From: Pedobacter deserti
GTDB lineage: Bacteria; Bacteroidota; Bacteroidia; Sphingobacteriales; Sphingobacteriaceae
DNA length: 64,000 nt
Assembly: GCF_024436415.1 (NCBI RefSeq)
Contig: NZ_JAFMZQ010000001.1
Location: forward strand, 930,001-994,000
Direction of reading: 5' to 3'
The notes under the pieces are model-generated. The model saw nothing but the letters and a program-made list of their open reading frames with translations. It was not told where the DNA came from and did not search any database. The position numbers and the translations under genes are program-made. This document shows positions 44,239 through 52,842 of the stretch, piece after piece (the stretch's first letter is position 1; each line of letters begins with the position of its first letter).

Positions 44239-44775
44239 ATGAAGGTTACGGAGACTAAGCTTAAGGGTTGTTTTATTATTGAGCCGACGGTGTTTAAGGA
44301 CAGTCGCGGTTATTTTTTTGAGAGTTTTAATGCGCCTAAGTTTGAGGAGCTGACAGGACAGAATGGTCATTTTGTGCAGGATAATCAGAGTGCTTCGACT
44401 TTCGGGGTGATCAGGGGCTTGCATTTCCAGAAGGGTGAGCATGCGCAGGCTAAATTGGTGCGGGTAATAGAGGGCGCGGTGCTGGATGTGGCCGTGGACC
44501 TGCGTGAGGGTTCTGAGACTTATGGTGAGTGGGTTGCTGTGGAGCTTACAGCGGAGAATAATCTGCAATTGTATGTGCCGCGTGGTTTTGCGCATGGTTT
44601 TTCGGTGCTGAGCGAGACGGCTGTGTTTGCGTATAAGTGTGACAATACGTACAACAAGGCTTCGGAAGGTGGTATCCGCTATGATGATCCTACTTTGGGT
44701 ATCGACTGGCGCATTCCGGCTGATAAGCGGAGCCTGAGTGACAAGGATGTAATTCTTCCATATTTTAACGCATAA
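44239..44775 (+). CDS. rfbC: dTDP-4-dehydrorhamnose 3,5-epimerase
   Basis: The 178-residue cupin-fold protein has [20 protein letters not shown] with the catalytic His, the [12 protein letters not shown] segment and [13 protein letters not shown], as in RmlC. It starts immediately after the rfbB stop with no gap. It epimerises C3 and C5 of the 4-keto sugar. Confidence 0.96.
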   Translation: MKVTETKLKGCFIIEPTVFKDSRGYFFESFNAPKFEELTGQNGHFVQDNQSASTFGVIRGLHFQKGEHAQAKLVRVIEGAVLDVAVDLREGSETYGEWVAVELTAENNLQLYVPRGFAHGFSVLSETAVFAYKCDNTYNKASEGGIRYDDPTLGIDWRIPADKRSLSDKDVILPYFNA

Positions 44776-44783
44776 TTTCGAAC

Positions 44784-45647
44784 ATGAAAGGTATAATACT
44801 AGCCGGTGGTAGCGGCACTCGTTTACATCCGTTAACGCTTGCGATGAGCAAGCAGATGATGCCGGTTTATGATAAGCCGATGATTTATTATCCGTTGTCG
44901 ACGTTGATGCTGGCGGGGATTAATGAGATTCTGATTATTTCTACGCCGCATGATTTGCCTAATTTTAAGAAGCTGCTTGGCGATGGTTCTACACTGGGCT
45001 GTAAGTTTTCGTATGCGGTGCAGGAGTTGCCGAACGGGCTGGCTCAGGCTTTTGTGATCGGGGCTGATTTTATTGGTAACGATAAGGTGGCGCTGGTGCT
45101 GGGTGATAATATTTTCTATGGTGAAGGTATGAGCAAGTTGCTGCAGTCGAGCAGTGATCCGGATGGGGGTGTGGTGTTTGCTTACCAGGTATCTGATCCG
45201 GAGCGTTATGGTGTGGTGGAGTTCGACGCAAACAATGTGGCGATCTCTATTGAGGAGAAGCCGCTGCAGCCTAAGTCGGATTATGCGGTTCCGGGCTTGT
45301 ATTTTTATGATAATTCGGTGGTGGAGATTGCAAAGAATATTAAGCCTTCGCCCCGCGGTGAGTATGAGATTACGGATGTGAATAAGGTGTACCTGGAGCA
45401 GGGTAAGCTGAAGGTGGGTGTGCTGAGCCGGGGTACGGCATGGCTGGATACGGGTACATTTAATTCGCTGATGCAGGCGGGCCAGTTTGTGCAGGTGATT
45501 GAGGAGCGCCAGGGCTTGAAGATCGGGGCTATTGAGGAGGTGGCTTACCGGATGGGCTTTATTAATGCGGAGCAGTTGCGCGCAGTGGCGGAGCCTTTGG
45601 TGAAGAGTGGTTATGGTCAGTATTTGCTTAAATTGATAAAACAATGA
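44784..45647 (+). CDS. rfbA: Glucose-1-phosphate thymidylyltransferase
   Basis: The 287-residue protein has the full signature [20 protein letters not shown], then [30 protein letters not shown] and [20 protein letters not shown]. It makes dTDP-glucose, the first step of the rhamnose pathway. The last four bases overlap the rfbD start (ATGA). Confidence 0.97.
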   Translation: MKGIILAGGSGTRLHPLTLAMSKQMMPVYDKPMIYYPLSTLMLAGINEILIISTPHDLPNFKKLLGDGSTLGCKFSYAVQELPNGLAQAFVIGADFIGNDKVALVLGDNIFYGEGMSKLLQSSSDPDGGVVFAYQVSDPERYGVVEFDANNVAISIEEKPLQPKSDYAVPGLYFYDNSVVEIAKNIKPSPRGEYEITDVNKVYLEQGKLKVGVLSRGTAWLDTGTFNSLMQAGQFVQVIEERQGLKIGAIEEVAYRMGFINAEQLRAVAEPLVKSGYGQYLLKLIKQ

Positions 45648-46555
45648 GGGTTTTGGTGCTTGGTGCTTCTGGTCAGCTGGGGCAGTGCCTGAGGGTGGTT
45701 GCTGAAAGGCGTAGCTTGGATTTCCTGGTTTTCCCGGAGGAGTCCGCCGCCAATATTCTTGATGTGGACGGGCTTTCGGCTTTGTTTGCCGGGGTGAAGC
45801 CTTCTTTTGTCATAAATTGTGCGGCGTATACGGCGGTCGATAAGGCGGAGTCGGATGTGGAGGTTTGTCGCGCAGTAAATCGTGATGGTGCTTTGAATAT
45901 CGCGCGTTTGTGTGCGGAACATGGTGCCGCGATGGTGCATATTTCCACGGATTTCGTGTTTGAGGGTGATGTGGTGGAGCTGCTCCGTGAGGAGGATATG
46001 GCCGAGCCGATCAGTGTGTACGGCTTAACGAAGCTCGAGGGCGAACTGGCCATCGCTGAGGTGTTACCTGAACATTTTATCCTCCGCACGAGCTGGCTGT
46101 ATTCTGAGTTTGGCAATAACTTCGTGAAAACGATGCTTAAGCTTGGGGCCGACCGCGACGAGTTAAACATCATTGCCGACCAGATCGGTTCTCCTACTTA
46201 TGCCGTTGACCTGGCTGGTGCTATCTTGGATATTATTGCCGCGTCGGGCGCGAGCGCTCGTCATTCCGAGGCAAGCGAGGAACCTCCTGTGCGAAGCGAG
46301 GAATCTGTTGGTGGTTACGGCCTGTACCACTACAGCAACGAAGGGGCGGTTTCCTGGTACGATTTCGCTAAGGCGATCTTTGAACTGAGCGCTACGCAGG
46401 TGAGGGTAAACCCCATTCCTTCTTCCGACTATCCAACAGCGGCTAAACGCCCGAAGTTCTCTGTCATGGATAAATCCAAAATCAAATCGGCCTTTGGCCT
46501 GGAAGTGCCGTACTGGCGCGACAGCCTGATAAAGTGCATTGAGGCGTTATCTTGA
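45644..46555 (+). CDS. rfbD: dTDP-4-dehydrorhamnose reductase with repeat-derived insertion
   Basis: The 303-residue protein has the RmlD features [37 protein letters not shown] and the catalytic YGLTK (Tyr-x3-Lys), and ends with the usual [10 protein letters not shown] and [10 protein letters not shown]. Between ILDIIAAS and [17 protein letters not shown], where relatives have only a few residues, there are about 20 extra residues (204-223, including [18 protein letters not shown]). They are encoded by an in-frame copy of the dispersed repeat. The frame is intact, the site is a surface loop by position, and the enzyme is probably still active. Confidence 0.94.
   Translation: MRVLVLGASGQLGQCLRVVAERRSLDFLVFPEESAANILDVDGLSALFAGVKPSFVINCAAYTAVDKAESDVEVCRAVNRDGALNIARLCAEHGAAMVHISTDFVFEGDVVELLREEDMAEPISVYGLTKLEGELAIAEVLPEHFILRTSWLYSEFGNNFVKTMLKLGADRDELNIIADQIGSPTYAVDLAGAILDIIAASGASARHSEASEEPPVRSEESVGGYGLYHYSNEGAVSWYDFAKAIFELSATQVRVNPIPSSDYPTAAKRPKFSVMDKSKIKSAFGLEVPYWRDSLIKCIEALS
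46254..46311 (+). repeat. Dispersed repeat inserted in frame within rfbD
   Basis: GCGCTCGTCATTCCGAG followed by GCAAGCGAGGAACCT and then a second GCGAAGCGAGGAATCT half. It matches the intergenic copy at 43087 over about 30 bases. The insertion length keeps the rfbD frame. Confidence 0.85.
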
Positions 46556-46559
46556 GGCT

Positions 46560-46623
46560 ATTCCCTGAAAAAGCCTATATTTAGGGATTATATTCCCTAA
46601 AAAAGCCTATATTTGGGGAATAT
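46560..46623 (+). repeat. Two 32-bp direct repeats overlapping the ATPase promoter
   Basis: Two contiguous 32-bp units (46560-46591 and 46592-46623), each ATTCCCT(G/A)AAAAAGCCTATATTT(A/G)GGGA(T/A)T, with internal ATTCCC/GGGAAT symmetry. The second unit contains a full -7 box. They end 11 bp before the ATPase start at 46635. Confidence 0.88.
46608..46615 (+). promoter_or_regulatory. -7 box inside the second 32-bp repeat
   Basis: TATATTTG is an exact TAnnTTTG match 19 bp before the ATPase start. The first repeat has TATATTTA at the same place. A protein bound to the repeat would cover the promoter. Confidence 0.5.
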
Positions 46624-46634
46624 ACAGTCTGAGT

Positions 46635-47759
46635 ATGATTAATCGGGTGCTAAAAGCTACTTTAGAGAGTAAAATCGATTTCAAGAAAGCCATTGTCATT
46701 CTGGGACCTAGGCAGGTGGGAAAGACAACTTTAATTACAACCATCGCTTCGGCTTTGGATAAAGACTTTTTATATATCAACGGTGATGATCCTGCGGTAA
46801 GGACACTTTGGAGCAATCCTAGCCAAGCTTTTATTAATAACTATATTGGCAATAATAAAGTGGTCGTATTTGATGAAGCGCAGCGACTTGAGAATATCGG
46901 ATTAAGTGCAAAGATGATCATAGATTCCGGGAAGGATATTCAATTGTTTATCTCGGGGTCATCTGCATTGGAAATTGCGAGTAAGATCAATGAGCCGCTT
47001 ACTGGACGAAAATGGGAGTATAGGCTGTATCCTTTGGCCTGGAGGGAACTGAAGGAGCAATTTTCTTTTGGAAAGGTGCAACCGCGATTGGAGGAATTTC
47101 TAATTACGGGTATGTACCCTGATGTAATTAATAATCCGGCGTCTGGCATTGAGACGTTGAATAACTTAGCCGGAAGCTATCTATATAAGGATATCCTGGA
47201 GTCGGGCGGCATACGTAGGCCAGATGCGCTGATGAAGTTGTTGCAGGCACTGGCCTGGCAGGTGGGAAATGAGGTGTCGTATAATGAGCTGGCGGTTACG
47301 GTGGGGCTTGACAAGGCTACAGTAGGTAATTATATAGATTTGCTGGAAAAATGTTTTGTTGTATTTCGATTAAACCCGCTGGCCCGAAATCTGCGCAATG
47401 AGATAAGTACGTCTAGAAAGATCTATTTTTATGATAACGGAATCCGGAACAGTGTGATTAACAATTTTGCTCCTTTGGTACAACGGAATGATATTGGCGC
47501 ACTTTGGGAGAACTTTGTTATAAGTGAGCGTAAAAAGAATCTGGCTTACTCGGGCTTTTACGGCAACACTTATTTCTGGAGAACGGTAGGCAAAGCTGAG
47601 ATAGACTATATTGAGGAGCAGGACAATTCTTTCGAGGCTTTTGAGTTAAAATGGAATCCGAAGGTACGGGTGAAGTTTACGCCATCGTTTTTAGAAAGCT
47701 ACAACCCGAAAGCAGTAGGGGTCATCAACAGTGATAATTATTGGGAATATCTTTCTTAG
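46635..47759 (+). CDS. AAA_14/DUF4143 ATPase
   Basis: The 374-residue protein has an N-terminal AAA_14 ATPase domain: Walker A GPRQVGKTTLI (about residues 24-34), Walker B VVVFDEAQRL and the sensor segment LFISGSSALEIAS. A central winged-helix-like part (YNELAVTVGLDKATVGNYIDLL) and a C-terminal DUF4143 domain with a nuclease-like end (WRTVGKAEIDYIE...FEAFELKW) follow. No function is established for the family. It is monocistronic, controlled from the 32-bp repeats, and converges on a second member of the same family. Confidence 0.9.
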   Translation: MINRVLKATLESKIDFKKAIVILGPRQVGKTTLITTIASALDKDFLYINGDDPAVRTLWSNPSQAFINNYIGNNKVVVFDEAQRLENIGLSAKMIIDSGKDIQLFISGSSALEIASKINEPLTGRKWEYRLYPLAWRELKEQFSFGKVQPRLEEFLITGMYPDVINNPASGIETLNNLAGSYLYKDILESGGIRRPDALMKLLQALAWQVGNEVSYNELAVTVGLDKATVGNYIDLLEKCFVVFRLNPLARNLRNEISTSRKIYFYDNGIRNSVINNFAPLVQRNDIGALWENFVISERKKNLAYSGFYGNTYFWRTVGKAEIDYIEEQDNSFEAFELKWNPKVRVKFTPSFLESYNPKAVGVINSDNYWEYLS

Positions 47760-47769
47760 TTTTCCCGGA

Positions 47770-47795
47770 CGTCATTTCGAGCACAGCAGATATTT
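47770..47795. repeat. Degenerate copy of the dispersed repeat
   Basis: CGTCATTTCGAGCACAGCAG lies in the 34-bp gap between the two convergent ATPase genes. It resembles the core of the repeats at 43087 and 46254. Confidence 0.5.
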
Positions 47796-48978
47796 AAAGG
47801 TTTCCGCCCCAGACGAAGTCGGAAAAGCCGCTTTCTGACGGATATCGGCCTATCAGAAGATTTTGTTTGAGTTCGATGGCATCGGCTCTTTGTTCTAGTG
47901 TTTGTTTGTCCTTCTGAATGGGGGTTTCTTTTACTTCCAGGGCGATTTTGCCATCGAAAATGAAGTCGATTTCCTGACCGGTTTTCTTTTGATAGTATTG
48001 TAATGAGCCTTGCGTTTTCAATTGAGCGGCAATGGTATTTTCAAATAGTTGTCCACTTGAAAGCTGATCGGTACCCAATATGTTTAATATCCCGGTGTCG
48101 GCAAAGTATAGCTTGGTTTGCTGGGATATTTCTTTGTCGATGTTTTTGGTAAATGGTGATACCTGATAAACGAAGTAGGTATATTCCAAAAGTTGAATAT
48201 AGGTGGCTATCTTTTGTCTGTTGATGCCTGTTACGCTGGCGATCTTTGTATAGTCTACCTTATTCCCTGCCCGGGCAGCCAGGATTTTGACAAGTTTATA
48301 TAAGTCTTCGCTCACTGAATAGTCGGAGAGAAGTTTTACATCGAGTTCGATGTACGAGTTTACGATGTCTTTAAGAAGTTCAGTTTTGTCGTCTTTATCT
48401 GTTTCAAGGACAACCTCTGGAAATCCTCCGAATTTTATGTATTCGGCATAGAGTTCATTGTATCTGTTGTACCAGCTAATATTCAGGGGCTGCCATTTGT
48501 GTTTTTCATAGTTTCCTACGGGTATGTCTTTAAAGACCAGGTATTCCTGGAAGGACAGTGGATACATTTCAAAGATGCGTTTTCTCCCTGCAAGGCTCTC
48601 TGAAAAGTGGTTCTTCATGTAATAGGAACTGGAGCCTGTGACGATGAATTTAATATTGTAGGTGTCGTATAGATATTTAATGACACTTGGGAGGTTTTCT
48701 ACAAGCTGGATTTCGTCTAAAGCGATTAGGGCCGGGCTTGAAAAGTCAACACCCATAATTTCGAGCTCGGCTTTAATGCCCTCGTAGTTCTGTCCGTTGA
48801 ACAGTAGCCTCACCTCCACCCGTTCACAGTCGAGGTAAATGTAATTGTTGTGTCCGATGTTTTGGAGTATATATTTTACCGCGGTGCTTTTCCCTACCCG
48901 TCGCATTCCGGTAATGACCGTGATTTGTTTTTTTTGACTATGAGCCAGCAAATCTTCGTATATATGCCTATACTTCAT
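47794..48978 (-). CDS. AAA_14/DUF4143 ATPase
   Basis: The 394-residue protein has Walker A GMRRVGKSTAV (about residues 24-34), Walker B LIALDEIQLV, the sensor segment FIVTGSSSYYM, the LAGRKRIFEMYPLSFQEYL motif typical of the family, a winged-helix part (YTKIASVTGINRQKIATYI) and a C-terminal DUF4143 region ending with a PD-(D/E)XK-like QEIDFIFDGKIALEVK. It is only distantly similar to the ATPase encoded opposite. Four 32-bp repeats lie in its promoter region. Cellular role unknown. Confidence 0.9.
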   Translation of the reverse strand: MKYRHIYEDLLAHSQKKQITVITGMRRVGKSTAVKYILQNIGHNNYIYLDCERVEVRLLFNGQNYEGIKAELEIMGVDFSSPALIALDEIQLVENLPSVIKYLYDTYNIKFIVTGSSSYYMKNHFSESLAGRKRIFEMYPLSFQEYLVFKDIPVGNYEKHKWQPLNISWYNRYNELYAEYIKFGGFPEVVLETDKDDKTELLKDIVNSYIELDVKLLSDYSVSEDLYKLVKILAARAGNKVDYTKIASVTGINRQKIATYIQLLEYTYFVYQVSPFTKNIDKEISQQTKLYFADTGILNILGTDQLSSGQLFENTIAAQLKTQGSLQYYQKKTGQEIDFIFDGKIALEVKETPIQKDKQTLEQRADAIELKQNLLIGRYPSESGFSDFVWGGNL

Positions 48979-48989
48979 GATGTAAAATT

Positions 48990-49096
48990 AATCAAAAAGT
49001 ATTACTTCGTGACAAAAAATCAATCGCAAAGTATTACTTTATGACGAAAAACTAATCAAAAAGTCAGGCTATGTGGTGAAAGTTCAATCAAAAAGT
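48990..49096 (-). repeat. 32-bp-period direct repeats upstream of the second ATPase
   Basis: AATC(A/G)(A/C)AAAGT begins at 48990, 49022, 49054 and 49086, an exact 32-bp period. The first two units are the best preserved (both contain AAAGTATTACTT and TGAC(A/G)AAAAA), the third is weaker, and only the first 11 bases of the fourth remain. They begin 11 bp upstream of the ATPase start. Confidence 0.82.
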
Positions 49097-49133
49097 TGCC
49101 AATACCGTCATCTTGAAGGTGTGTAAATAAAAT

Positions 49134-49426
49134 ATGTACGCTAAATACAAGGATAAGGGTTTTGAGATTGTAGGTGTGGCGAAGGAAGCTCCTGCGGCAC
49201 CTGAGGTGATTCAGCAAAAGTGGCGTAAGGCTATTGCTGAAGACAAGATCGGGTGGATTCATTTGTTGAACAATGAGAACGAAGGCACGTTTGACGGGTT
49301 AAGGCTTTCGGCATAGGGTCGTTTCCGATCAAGATACTGCTCGACAAGAACGGAAAGGAGATAGGTCGCTACGGCAGCAAGCCCGACGACCTTGATGCTA
49401 AACTGAAGGAAATATTCGGTTTTTGA
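49134..49426 (+). pseudogene. Thioredoxin-like (TlpA-type) gene fragment with frameshift
   Basis: The first frame (YAKYKDKGFEIVGVAKEA to about 49310) and then another frame (FGIGSFPIKILLDKNGKEIG to the stop at 49424-49426) together make the C-terminal half of a TlpA/AhpC-type thioredoxin-fold protein, including the cis-Pro segment (SFPIKILLD). The N-terminal half with the CxxC motif and any signal peptide is absent, and a frameshift near 49310 separates the two pieces. It is a decayed remnant, next to the cobA 3' end. Confidence 0.75.
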
Positions 49427-49430
49427 TTCG

Positions 49431-50150
49431 TCAGATGGCGCAGACGTTTCCGATAACGATGATTGCAGGATAGTGCAAGCCCGCGCTTTGGGCTGCCGAC
49501 TCAATGTCTTTTACTTCGCAGGTCACTTTTTTCTGCTGTGGCAGGGTGGCATGTTGTATGATCGCCGCTGGTGTGTTGCCCGCACCGGCGGTGATATATG
49601 TTTGCGCAATCTCCGCCAGTTTTTTCATGCCCATATAGATAACGACCGTGGCGCGACTGTGAATGGCGCAGGTGAGGTCTTTCGACAAGCTTCCGTCTTT
49701 CTTGGTTCCGGTAATGGCCCAGATACTCTCGCTTACACCGCGATGCGTTAGCGGAATGCCGCTGAAGCCTGTGGCCTGCATGGTACTAATGCCCGGTATA
49801 TAGTGCGCCGGGATGCCGTTCGCTTCTGCGAAAAGCAATTCTTCGAACCCGCGACCGAAAATAAACGGATCGCCGCCCTTTAATCGCACGACTACACTGT
49901 GGTTTTGGATATAATGTTTAATTAACTCGTGGATTTCTTCCTGAGATGTGCATTTTTCGTAAGGTTTTTTGCCTACATATACAATTTTGCATAGCGGATT
50001 TGCGATTTCCAGTAGTTTTTTATTGATTAGGTTGTCGTAAAGTATGACTTCTGCGCGCTGGAGCACCTTAAATGCTTTAATTGTCAATAAATCCGGGTCT
50101 CCAGGACCTCCTCCTACTATAAATAATCCAAAATCCTCTATTTTTTTCAT
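49431..50150 (-). CDS. cobA: Uroporphyrinogen-III C-methyltransferase
   Basis: The ATG at 50150 (MKKIEDFGLFIVGGGPGDPD) fits the family; an in-frame ATG at 50183 adds only a leader. The 239-residue protein has VGGGPGDPDLLTIKA, the YVGKKP motif, VRLKGGDPFIFGRG and GIPLTHRGVS, as in SAM-dependent SUMT/CobA. It makes precorrin-2, the precursor of siroheme. It is divergent from nirB, whose product needs siroheme, so the shared gap probably carries coordinated control. Confidence 0.94.
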   Translation of the reverse strand: MKKIEDFGLFIVGGGPGDPDLLTIKAFKVLQRAEVILYDNLINKKLLEIANPLCKIVYVGKKPYEKCTSQEEIHELIKHYIQNHSVVVRLKGGDPFIFGRGFEELLFAEANGIPAHYIPGISTMQATGFSGIPLTHRGVSESIWAITGTKKDGSLSKDLTCAIHSRATVVIYMGMKKLAEIAQTYITAGAGNTPAAIIQHATLPQQKKVTCEVKDIESAAQSAGLHYPAIIVIGNVCAI

Positions 50151-50238
50151 GATATTCTTAGAAATAACTGATGTTCTGTTCAAAATTGCAATAAAATTCT
50201 TGTGTTTTTAAACAATTAAATAATTAAAATCATAAAAA

Positions 50239-50271
50239 TTTGGATTTTTGTTATGTAATATGCTAGATTTG
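50239..50271 (+). promoter_or_regulatory. Probable nirB promoter
   Basis: TTTG (50239-50242), a 21-base spacer and TAGATTTG (50264-50271) match the Bacteroidota -33/-7 consensus. The -7 box abuts an Fnr-type palindrome. Confidence 0.6.
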
Positions 50272-50272
50272 A

Positions 50273-50286
50273 ATGATGTAAATCAT
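50273..50286 (+). promoter_or_regulatory. Fnr/Crp-type palindrome before nirB
   Basis: ATGAT-GTAA-ATCAT is a perfect inverted repeat with the spacing of an Fnr box (TTGATnnnnATCAA), matching at the TGATnnnnATCA core. It lies one base after the -7 box and 32 bp before the nirB start. The Crp/Fnr-type gene at 54429-55112 is a candidate binder. Confidence 0.65.
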
Positions 50287-50318
50287 GTTTATTTAGAAAA
50301 CATTAAAAAATATCCGTT

Positions 50319-52829
50319 ATGTGCTCGAAAAAACTCGTAATAATTGGAAATGGGATGGTCGGACATAAGTTTTGTGAGAAAATTACTGACCGATCTGACG
50401 AATTTTCCATAACTGTGTTCGGAGAAGAGCCTAAAATCGCCTATGATAGGGTGCATTTGAGTGAATACTTTAGTGGAAAGGGTGCGGATGACCTCGCACT
50501 TGCTTCATATGACTGGTATAGGGAGCGCGAAATTACTTTGCACCTGGGTGATCCGGTCAAGGAAATCAATACCCGGGAGAAAACGGTGCATTCGCATCGG
50601 GGCCTTAGGGTAGAATATGATTACCTGGTTATGGCGACGGGTTCTGCGGCTTTTGTGCCGGATATACCGGGGGTGGAGAAGCAAGGGGTATTTGTCTATC
50701 GCACCATAGAGGATCTGGACATGATCAGGGATTATGCCGTTGGCGCTAAAAGTGCGATGGTGCTGGGAGGTGGTTTGCTGGGTTTGGAGGCTGCGAAAGC
50801 ATTGATGGATCTGGGTGTTCCGCAAACGGGTATTGTGGAATTTGCGTCCAGGCTGATGCCGAGGCAGATCGATCAGCGGGGCAGTGCGATCCTACAGGCT
50901 AAACTGGAAAGCCTTGGGCTGGATATTTATTTGAATAAGAATACTTCGCTTATTGAAGGTGGCGACCACATCTCTGCTTTGAGTTTTACTGACGATAGCG
51001 TGCTGGAGACGGATATGCTGGTGATCTCGGCAGGCATAAGGCCGCGGGATGAACTGGCCAGGCTGTGTGGACTTGAGGTGAGCAGTCGCGGTGGTATTGT
51101 GGTAGATGACAGGCTTCAAACCAGCGATCCGTCGATTTTTGCGATTGGTGAGTGTGCTTTGCATGCGCAGATGATTTACGGTCTGGTAGCGCCGGGTTAT
51201 GAGATGGCTGAGGTGGTGGCTGCCAATTTATGCGGCGCGCAGAAGCGCTTTAGCGGGTTTGACATGAGTACTAAGCTGAAGCTTATTGGTGTGGATGTGG
51301 CAAGTTTTGGTGATAACCTGGTATCGGAACCGCATTGCCGGACGATTGTTTTTGAGAATAGGCACAAGGGTGTTTATAAAAGGATTAATATCAGTAATGA
51401 CGGGCAATACCTCCTTGGCGGTATTTTGATCGGTGATGCGGCAGCGTATAATATGCTGCTGCAGACGGTCAATAACAGGATTGTTTTGCCGCCTGATCCG
51501 GAGGATCTGGTGCTGGGCGCCCGTGGCGGACAGGAAGCTGCCGGGGCTGGTCTGGCCGGTTTGCCCGACAGTGCCGTAATCTGCAGTTGTGAGGGGGTAA
51601 CCAAGGGGCAGATATGCGGAGCTGTTTCCGAGGGTGGTTGTGAAACGGTGGATGCTTTAAAATCGTGCACGAAGGCGGGTACTGGCTGTGGTGGTTGTGT
51701 GCCTATGATGAAAGATTTGATGCTGCATACGCTTAAGTTGAACGGTAAGTACATCAGAAATGTGATTTGTGAGCACTTTGCCTATAGCAGACAGGAGTTG
51801 TTCGACCTGATCCATATTCATGAGCTAAAGAGTTTTAATGAGGTGCTCGACGCGCTGGGTAAGGGCGATGGCTGCGAGGTGTGCAAGCCGCTGGTGGTAT
51901 CGCTGCTGGCGAGTTTGTGGAACGAGATGATCCTGAAGAAGGGTAACGACGTGGCGCAGGACAGTAACGACCGTTTTCTGGCAAACATTCAGAAGGGTGG
52001 TTCTTATTCGGTGGTGCCACGGATTCCGGGGGGTGAGATTACGCCGGATAAACTGATGGTGATTGCCGGTGTGGCCAAGAAATACAATTTGTATACAAAG
52101 ATTACGGGCGGGCAGCGTATTGATATGTTTGGTGCTTATCTGAACGATCTGCCGCTGATCTGGTCGGAATTGATTGCTGCAGGGTTTGAAAGCGGACATG
52201 CTTATGGTAAGGGCCTGCGCACGGTGAAAAGCTGTGTGGGAAGCACCTGGTGCCGCTTTGGCTTGCACGATAGTGTAAGCTTTGCGATCCGGATAGAGGA
52301 GCGTTACCGGGGTATCCGTGCGCCGCACAAGTTTAAGTCGGCCGTAAGCGGCTGCATCCGCGAGTGCGCGGAGGCGCAAAGCAAGGATTTTGGAATTATA
52401 GCTACCGAAAAGGGCTGGAACTTGTATGTGTGCGGCAATGGTGGCAGCAAGCCTCAGCATGCCTTATTGCTGGCGAGCGATCTGGACAGTGATACCTGTA
52501 TCCGGTATATCGACCGTTTCCTGATGTTTTACATTCGCACGGCTGATCCGCTGACGCGCACGGCGACCTGGCTGAACAAGATGGAGGGTGGTATCGATTA
52601 CCTGCGCAATGTGATCGTAAACGATAGCCTGGGTATGGCCGGACAATGGGAAGGGGAAATGGACGCTTTGATAAAAAATTATACCTGTGAATGGAAGGAG
52701 GCCATCGAGAATCCGGAGATCAGGAAGCGCTTCCGCTATTTTGTGAACGACCCGGTGGCTAAAGATCCGTCGATAAGATTTGAGGAAATGCGCGGGCAGA
52801 AGAAGGCCGCGGAATGGATAAAGCAATAA
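50319..52829 (+). CDS. nirB: Nitrite reductase [NAD(P)H] large subunit
   Basis: The 836-residue protein has the NirB domain order. First is an FAD/NAD-binding oxidoreductase (IIGNGMVGHKF; VLGGGLLGLEAA; the second Gly-rich motif is near residue 148). Next comes a BFD-like [2Fe-2S] part with clustered Cys (CSCEGVTKGQICGA...CTKAGTGCGGC, about 418-466). Last are the two nitrite/sulfite reductase halves with the siroheme-4Fe4S ligands C-x5-C (SCVGSTWC, about 638-644) and C-x3-C (GCIREC, about 678-682). It reduces nitrite to ammonia in the cytoplasm. nirD follows 13 bp later. Confidence 0.96.
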   Translation: MCSKKLVIIGNGMVGHKFCEKITDRSDEFSITVFGEEPKIAYDRVHLSEYFSGKGADDLALASYDWYREREITLHLGDPVKEINTREKTVHSHRGLRVEYDYLVMATGSAAFVPDIPGVEKQGVFVYRTIEDLDMIRDYAVGAKSAMVLGGGLLGLEAAKALMDLGVPQTGIVEFASRLMPRQIDQRGSAILQAKLESLGLDIYLNKNTSLIEGGDHISALSFTDDSVLETDMLVISAGIRPRDELARLCGLEVSSRGGIVVDDRLQTSDPSIFAIGECALHAQMIYGLVAPGYEMAEVVAANLCGAQKRFSGFDMSTKLKLIGVDVASFGDNLVSEPHCRTIVFENRHKGVYKRINISNDGQYLLGGILIGDAAAYNMLLQTVNNRIVLPPDPEDLVLGARGGQEAAGAGLAGLPDSAVICSCEGVTKGQICGAVSEGGCETVDALKSCTKAGTGCGGCVPMMKDLMLHTLKLNGKYIRNVICEHFAYSRQELFDLIHIHELKSFNEVLDALGKGDGCEVCKPLVVSLLASLWNEMILKKGNDVAQDSNDRFLANIQKGGSYSVVPRIPGGEITPDKLMVIAGVAKKYNLYTKITGGQRIDMFGAYLNDLPLIWSELIAAGFESGHAYGKGLRTVKSCVGSTWCRFGLHDSVSFAIRIEERYRGIRAPHKFKSAVSGCIRECAEAQSKDFGIIATEKGWNLYVCGNGGSKPQHALLLASDLDSDTCIRYIDRFLMFYIRTADPLTRTATWLNKMEGGIDYLRNVIVNDSLGMAGQWEGEMDALIKNYTCEWKEAIENPEIRKRFRYFVNDPVAKDPSIRFEEMRGQKKAAEWIKQ

Positions 52830-52842
52830 ACTTTTAAACCCA

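Noticed and set aside
43177-44595. A long antisense open frame across rfbB and rfbC
   Set aside because: Its translation is Arg/His/Ile-rich with no domain, and it exists because the codon bias of the real genes avoids stops on the other strand.
44832-45644. Antisense open frame across rfbA
   Set aside because: Same cause as above; the rfbA protein on the plus strand has complete family motifs.
48990-49096. Regularly spaced repeats resembling a CRISPR array
   Set aside because: The repeats follow each other with a 32-bp period and no unique spacers, decay along the row, and lie in a promoter region; no cas gene is near.
51825-52460. Antisense open frames within nirB
   Set aside because: Low-complexity His/Arg-rich translations opposite well-conserved nitrite reductase sequence.
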